8,970 bases of DNA from JASFTV01 sp050050615. Its GTDB lineage: Bacteria > Desulfobacterota > DSM-4660 > Desulfatiglandales > HGW-15. Both the position numbers and the translations under genes were made by a program. Under the pieces are notes generated by a model. The model had not been told where the DNA came from. It worked only from the letters and a program-made list of their open reading frames with translations, and ran no database searches. The stretch is taken from NCBI GenBank assembly GCA_050050615.1, contig JASFTV010000130.1, forward strand, positions 1-8,970, given 5' to 3'. This document shows, in pieces, positions 5,791-8,970 of the stretch (its first letter is position 1; each line of letters opens with the position of its first letter).

Positions 5791-6336
5791 ATGAGTATCT
5801 TGTCAATGACCTTTTGGCCTTTTGATAGAGTAAATCTTTTAACGCTCACCGAGGCGCTTGAAATCGCCGAGGACAAAACAGGAGACTACTACAAATTCTC
5901 GTCTAGGCAGTGGGGAAGGCACCGTTATGATGTCAAGACGCTATCAGACTTAAGCAAGAATGAAATAGTCTCGAACGCTTTCGCATTATTAAACAAGGGT
6001 TCTAGAATCATAAGCGGCTTTGAATCGAAAACGAACAGCCGCGATTTTTATTTTATCTGTCTTCAAGATCATCAGATACTAAGGGCCCTGAAGCGTGACA
6101 AAGAGCTTAGTCTCCTGCCCCTCCTGGTCTATATTTTCACGCATGAACTCGTGCACGTCGTACGATTTTGCAATTTTTTTCAGAGATTTGAAATTTCAGG
6201 CAAGGGAAGAGAAAAGGAAGAGAGAGTCGTACACGCAACAACCCATGAAATCCTGAAAGACCTTTCTTTGCCGAAATTGGACTATATTCTTGAATCTTAC
6301 GAGAACTACAGGATCTGCGATATAGCTGTTTGCTAG
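5791..6336 (+). CDS. Uncharacterised protein with HExxH metallopeptidase-like motif
   Basis: A 181-residue protein with no signal peptide. A hydrophobic helix carries THELVHVVRF, an HExxH zinc-binding motif with H118, E119 and H122. A charged helix follows (KEERVVHATTHEIL, 142-155) whose E143, E144 or H148 could supply the third metal ligand. The N-terminal half contains RYDVKTL and DFYFICLQDHQILRAL, both of which look conserved. The protein resembles a deltaproteobacterial family of unknown function, here placed before an FmdB-type zinc ribbon. The frame is open back into the tRNA, so a start at 5671 would overlap it. The ATG at 5791 (GGA just upstream) or that at 5806 is more sensible. Peptidase activity is not established; it could be a structural metal-binding protein. 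The stop is 27 bp before the next gene. Confidence 0.8.
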   Translation: MSILSMTFWPFDRVNLLTLTEALEIAEDKTGDYYKFSSRQWGRHRYDVKTLSDLSKNEIVSNAFALLNKGSRIISGFESKTNSRDFYFICLQDHQILRALKRDKELSLLPLLVYIFTHELVHVVRFCNFFQRFEISGKGREKEERVVHATTHEILKDLSLPKLDYILESYENYRICDIAVC

Positions 6337-6363
6337 ATTATTTGATTCGCGAGGTAAGGACAC

Positions 6364-6663
6364 ATGCCGATTTACGAATACGAATGCACAAAATGCGGCC
6401 ACAAAACAGAGCTGTGGCAAAAGATCACCGATCCACCCGAAGGGAAGTGTGCTCGTTGCAAAGGCAAAATGAGAAAACTTATCTCCCAAAGCACGTTCCA
6501 CCTGAAAGGCACGGGATGGTATGTGACCGATTACGCATCCAAACACAGTACAGATACTACAGAAGCACCGGCAGATAAGAAAAGCAAGGCGAAGGAGAAA
6601 TCTGATCAATCCGATAAGAAGCCTGATTCGTCAGCAAGCGAAAAAAAAGTCAAGGATTCATAA
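6364..6663 (+). CDS. FmdB-family zinc-ribbon protein
   Basis: A 99-residue protein starting at ATG 6364, with TAAGGA just upstream. It begins with the family hallmark MPIYEYECTKCGHKTE and has a zinc ribbon with C8, C11, C29 and C32 (CX2C-X17-CX2C), then KMRKLISQSTFHLKGTGWYVTDY, typical of the FmdB/TIGR02605 putative regulatory family. The tail from about residue 65 is low-complexity, rich in Lys, Ser and Asp, and probably disordered. FmdB was named for a proposed role in formamidase expression in Methylophilus; the general function is unknown. The start is 27 bp after the HExxH gene on the same strand, suggesting one transcript. Confidence 0.92.
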   Translation: MPIYEYECTKCGHKTELWQKITDPPEGKCARCKGKMRKLISQSTFHLKGTGWYVTDYASKHSTDTTEAPADKKSKAKEKSDQSDKKPDSSASEKKVKDS

Positions 6664-6738
6664 GGAACAGTTAATCGAGCAAAGCTTTCGTGCTCCGTCT
6701 GCCGGTATATATGTTTGAGGAATGATTGCTTTCGTATA

Positions 6739-7284
6739 ATGAAAAGATTCGACAGCGGGAGAGTTCAAGAGAGATTAATAAGTAGGCTAGAGAGAAAGGA
6801 AAAGCAGGAAGCCTTTCAGAGGGACAGATTTTTTAAGTTCAAGCTCCCCGAAATCCACACCAGCCTATCTCAAGCCTTGCTCATGGAAAAGATTGTAGAG
6901 ACGGAAAACCCTGCCGCCGTCTCCGATCTGCTACTCAAAGGCTTGAAACAGGCCCTTAGAATCAATGAATTTGAATTTAAGTACTTTATCGCGCCTATTC
7001 GCAACCTCGTTCCCCGCCCTAACCTCATTTCCCTCTATATGACCCAGTACATACTGGAAGTCGTCCTCAATGATCCATCCGTGATAGATATATATGGCAC
7101 CGATCAAGAGATCTACAAGGTTGTCAACGATGTGATCACCCGCATTAACACAAAATTCGAAAGGGCTGAAGAGGAAATCATCCAGCAGCTTTCCCGCAAC
7201 AAATCCCTCGTCCCGGGTTCAAGGGATTACGAAATTGCCCTCGATCAGCTTTTTCGACAAAGGATGGGCGAACCTCAAAAGTAG
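6739..7284 (+). CDS. Conserved protein of unknown function with DUF507-like C-terminal half
   Basis: A 181-residue soluble protein, mainly helical. The N-terminus is basic (MKRFDSGRVQERLISRLERKEK). The C-terminal half reads like DUF507 proteins: a helix with hydrophobic register, an acidic stretch, then QQLSRNKSLVPGSRDYEIALDQLFRQ, matching the DUF507 pattern of a basic turn, 'GS-x-(D/E)-(W/Y)' and a final amphipathic helix. The DUF507 assignment is tentative. I choose the ATG at 6739; the TTG at 6715 has no ribosome binding site. A five-codon frame at 6722-6739 overlaps this ATG as TAATG. The gene follows fmdB-like by 75 bp and converges on the MGMT gene, with only 7 bp between their stop codons and no visible terminator. 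Confidence 0.75.
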   Translation: MKRFDSGRVQERLISRLERKEKQEAFQRDRFFKFKLPEIHTSLSQALLMEKIVETENPAAVSDLLLKGLKQALRINEFEFKYFIAPIRNLVPRPNLISLYMTQYILEVVLNDPSVIDIYGTDQEIYKVVNDVITRINTKFERAEEEIIQQLSRNKSLVPGSRDYEIALDQLFRQRMGEPQK

Positions 7285-7291
7285 AGAGATT

Positions 7292-7813
7292 TCAGGCCAA
7301 GCTATTCCTTTCCATGTCTAGCAAATAGATTTTCAGACCCAACCCACCCCCAAAACCGCCGAGACCCCCGGCAGCCACGACCCTGTGTCACGGGAAAATA
7401 AGGGGGAGGGGATTCCTGTGCATGGCCTGGCCCACCGCCCTGGCTCCGCCTGGCTTGCCTACGGACCGGGCCACTTCCCCATAAGTTCTTGTCTGGCCAA
7501 ATGGTATCTCCCTGATGGCCTGCCAGACCGCTTGTTGAAAGGGCGTGCACACAATGTCGAGGGGAAGGTTCCCCGGCAACGGCCTATTCGACAGCGCAGC
7601 CTCCACCGCTTCGATAAGGGGCCGATTCATGGCCTCACTTTTGGTAAGGTCGATGTTTGGGAGCAGTCCTTCAAAATACGCTTCACAGTCATAAGCCTCA
7701 TTCAAGCTCAGTTCGACTCTTAGAGCACCCCTTTCCGAGGAGGCCAGATAGATATTCAGGTCATCGGATTGAATCATCCAGCAATAGGCCGTTAATATTT
7801 TTTTCCTTGCCAC
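7292..7813 (-). CDS. Selenocysteine-containing methylated-DNA--protein methyltransferase (MGMT/Ogt type)
   Basis: Repairs O6-alkylguanine by moving the alkyl group onto its own active-site residue. An N-terminal domain (1-85) precedes the conserved DNA-binding/catalytic domain (86-173). By spacing against human MGMT, Y111, R125 (arginine finger), N134 and E168 match Y114, R128, N137 and E172. The catalytic position, Cys145 in human and residue 142 here, is TGA (7390-7388), giving FP-U-HRVV. The frame then continues for 31 codons with AAGGLGGFGGGLGLKIYLLDME, the normal family C-terminus, to a TGA stop at 7294-7292. I read codon 142 as selenocysteine, total 173 residues, usual for Ogt-type proteins. 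The start is GTG 7813 with GGAGGA 9 nt upstream, overlapping the radical SAM gene's end by 22 nt. Without recoding the product would be 141 residues and inactive. Alternative: recent nonsense mutation or sequencing error. Confidence 0.85.
7355..7375 (-). promoter_or_regulatory. Candidate bacterial SECIS element
   Basis: Starting 12 nt after the TGA, a 7-bp stem GCTGCCG/CGGCGGT (five Watson-Crick and two G-U pairs) closes a 7-nt loop GGGGTCT. The loop contains GGUCU, the same run as in the Escherichia coli fdhF SECIS loop, and begins with G residues as SelB-recognised loops do. The GGUCU lies 21 nt after the UGA, compared with about 18 in fdhF. It overlaps coding sequence, as bacterial SECIS elements do. 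Confidence 0.65.
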
Positions 7814-8703
7814 GTATCCCGTTCCTCCAGTCTTCTCCTGATGAGATTCAAGTTTTTCGATTTATCTTTGGCCCAATCGGGCGCCACCAGTTCTGAGTAA
7901 ATAGGGTCTCCGGTCAATCTTTGTATGATCATGGTTGTCGGCAAAAGTTCGAGAAAATCAATCACCAGTTCGACATACGCGTCTCTTTCTAAACATCGGT
8001 ATTCGCCCTTTTCATAAAGCTTCGCTAAAGGGGTATTCTGCACAACGTAAAGGAGGTGAATCTTGACGCCTTGTAAGGGAAGCTTTGCCAGGTAGCGGGC
8101 TGTGTTCAGCATCATTTGCCGCGTCTCGCCAGGTAGACCGAGAATGATGTGGGCACACACGTTCAATCCATAGTCATTGGACATTCGTACGCTTCGCTCA
8201 AAACAGCCCGCATCATGACCCCGGTTGATTCTGGCAAGGGTGGCATCATGGGCGGATTGAAGACCATATTCGATCCATACCAGATAGTCTTTCTTGTAAG
8301 AATTTATGAGTTCAAGAATTTCTGCACTTACACAATCCGGTCTCGTACCCACAGAGAGCCCAACCATACCCTGATGCCTCAGGGCCTCATCGTAGATTGC
8401 TTTGAGTCTGGAGACGGGGGCATAGGTGTTCGTGAAGGATTGAAAATAGGCAACATACTTTTTCGCCCCGTATCTCCTTTCTGCGAAATCACGGCCTTTC
8501 CCGATCTGCTCGGTAATCGATTGCCCGTGATTGATCATGGCTCCGGTGCCCGACCCGCGTCTGTCGCAAAAGATACAACCCTTCTCGGAGATGGTGCCAT
8601 CGCGATTCGGGCAATGGAGCCCCGCATCCAGGGATATCTTCTGAACACGCTCCCCGAACATCTCTTTCAAATAGGTGTTGTAGTCCCGGTATCTTTTAAA
8701 CAC
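7792..8703 (-). CDS. TIGR01212/YhcC-type radical SAM protein
   Basis: A 303-residue radical SAM enzyme. The 4Fe-4S cluster motif is C31-X11-C43-X2-C46 within LHCPNRDGT...GCIFCDRRGSG, the distinctive form of the TIGR01212 family (E. coli YhcC, B. subtilis YtqA). Further family features are the N-terminal RYRDYNTYLKEMFGERV, YFQSFTNTYAP (about 86-96), VGLSVGTRPDC, WIEYGLQSAHD, and HIILGLPGE in the SAM-binding barrel. The B. subtilis relative has been linked to the mnm5U modification of tRNA; transferring that role here is inference. The start is GTG 8703: the alignment with the family begins at once, and GTGTTTAA overlaps the stop of the upstream permease gene by 8 nt, suggesting translational coupling. 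The Shine-Dalgarno sequence is weak. Its 3' end overlaps the MGMT gene by 22 nt, so the three genes form one tight minus-strand operon. Confidence 0.93.
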   Translation of the reverse strand: MFKRYRDYNTYLKEMFGERVQKISLDAGLHCPNRDGTISEKGCIFCDRRGSGTGAMINHGQSITEQIGKGRDFAERRYGAKKYVAYFQSFTNTYAPVSRLKAIYDEALRHQGMVGLSVGTRPDCVSAEILELINSYKKDYLVWIEYGLQSAHDATLARINRGHDAGCFERSVRMSNDYGLNVCAHIILGLPGETRQMMLNTARYLAKLPLQGVKIHLLYVVQNTPLAKLYEKGEYRCLERDAYVELVIDFLELLPTTMIIQRLTGDPIYSELVAPDWAKDKSKNLNLIRRRLEERDTWQGKKY

Positions 8704-8970
8704 TAGCCGGCCTGAATCGCGACTGGACCCTGCGGTAGAATGGCTTGATGGATAGTAAAAGGAGGGTCAATGCGCCAAGTGTCTGAAGCCAACCTGGAAT
8801 CACCTCCGCTGCCTGCCCGACCATAGCCCTTGCCGAAATCCCGAATGCGGAATAGACTTGATCAAGCACTAGACCACATGCGACCGCAAACACCGCAATC
8901 GCTATGAGGTAAATGGCAGTGGCCCGCTTTCCCAAAACTCCGAACAGAACGGTCAACGACGTGATATTTG
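8696..8970 (-). CDS. C-terminal end of a membrane permease (5' part outside window)
   Basis: The minus-strand frame is open from the right edge to TAA at 8698-8696, giving the last 90 or so residues of a longer protein. The frame continues upstream of the apparent TTG at 8956 (NITS precedes it), so this is a truncated gene rather than an 86-residue one. Two hydrophobic segments are visible: AIYLIAIAVFAVACGLVLD, and LQTLGALTLLLLSIK near the end, followed by a basic cytoplasmic tail. The pattern N-x-TSLTVL-x-x-x-LGKR followed by a membrane helix ending GLVLD resembles the C-terminus of SO_0444-type metal-efflux permeases, which are related to the ArsP/DUF318 permeases. The family is tentative. 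It overlaps the radical SAM gene by 8 nt. Confidence 0.7.
   Translation of the reverse strand, partial: NITSLTVLFGVLGKRATAIYLIAIAVFAVACGLVLDQVYSAFGISARAMVGQAAEVIPGWLQTLGALTLLLLSIKPFYRRVQSRFRPASV

Noticed and set aside
7388..7813. MGMT as a 141-residue protein ending at the TGA, or as a nonsense pseudogene
   Set aside because: The product would stop one residue before the catalytic position, yet the next 31 codons are the conserved MGMT C-terminus in the same frame, and a SECIS-like hairpin follows. A pseudogene would have to acquire its only stop at exactly the Sec-compatible codon.
8149..8706. Plus-strand frame of 185 codons
   Set aside because: It is antisense to the radical SAM gene, whose family motifs are unambiguous.
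1..8970. CRISPR array, prophage or integrative element
   Set aside because: No regularly spaced repeats, integrase, transposase or phage structural genes were seen; the ogr/Delta-like name alone is not phage evidence.

Overview
The window looks like chromosomal DNA from a Desulfobacterota (deltaproteobacterial) anaerobe, perhaps Desulfobacterales or Syntrophobacterales. The indications are a fadR-etfB-etfA locus for acyl-CoA electron transfer, a Desulfobacterales-type ogr/Delta zinc-ribbon protein, an FmdB-type zinc ribbon, an exact sigma-54 promoter match, and what appears to be a selenocysteine-encoding UGA. The lineage is inferred from gene content only.

Layout. 1-1409 (minus): most of a large uncharacterised protein with a methyltransferase-like core, running off the left edge. 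1410-1817: intergenic, without a convincing gene. 1818-4345 (plus): promoter, FadR-type operator, fadR, etfB and etfA, apparently one autoregulated unit for fatty-acid/acyl-CoA electron transfer. 4506-4805 (plus): zinc-ribbon protein. 4806-5644: about 840 bp without an intact large gene. Here the minus strand carries a consensus sigma-54 promoter, a strongly structured RNA of about 125 nt and an intrinsic terminator, with an AT-rich spacer and a palindrome at enhancer distance. Further right are weak traces of decayed coding sequence. 5645-5721 (plus): tRNA with CAU anticodon. 5791-7284 (plus): an HExxH protein, an FmdB-family zinc ribbon and a conserved unknown protein with a DUF507-like end. 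7292-8970 (minus): an overlapping cluster of a permease (only its C-terminus is present), a TIGR01212/YhcC-type radical SAM protein and an O6-methylguanine-DNA methyltransferase (MGMT).

The main discovery is in the MGMT. The active-site cysteine codon of the PCHRV motif is an in-frame TGA. The frame beyond it stays open and encodes the family's conserved C-terminus (HRVV, the glycine-rich loop, K-x-x-LL-x-x-E). A hairpin whose loop contains GGUCU lies at the expected SECIS distance. This is best read as a selenocysteine MGMT of 173 residues, which routine gene calling would cut to 141 residues ending just before its catalytic residue. The second discovery is the sigma-54-driven structured RNA at 4877-5001.
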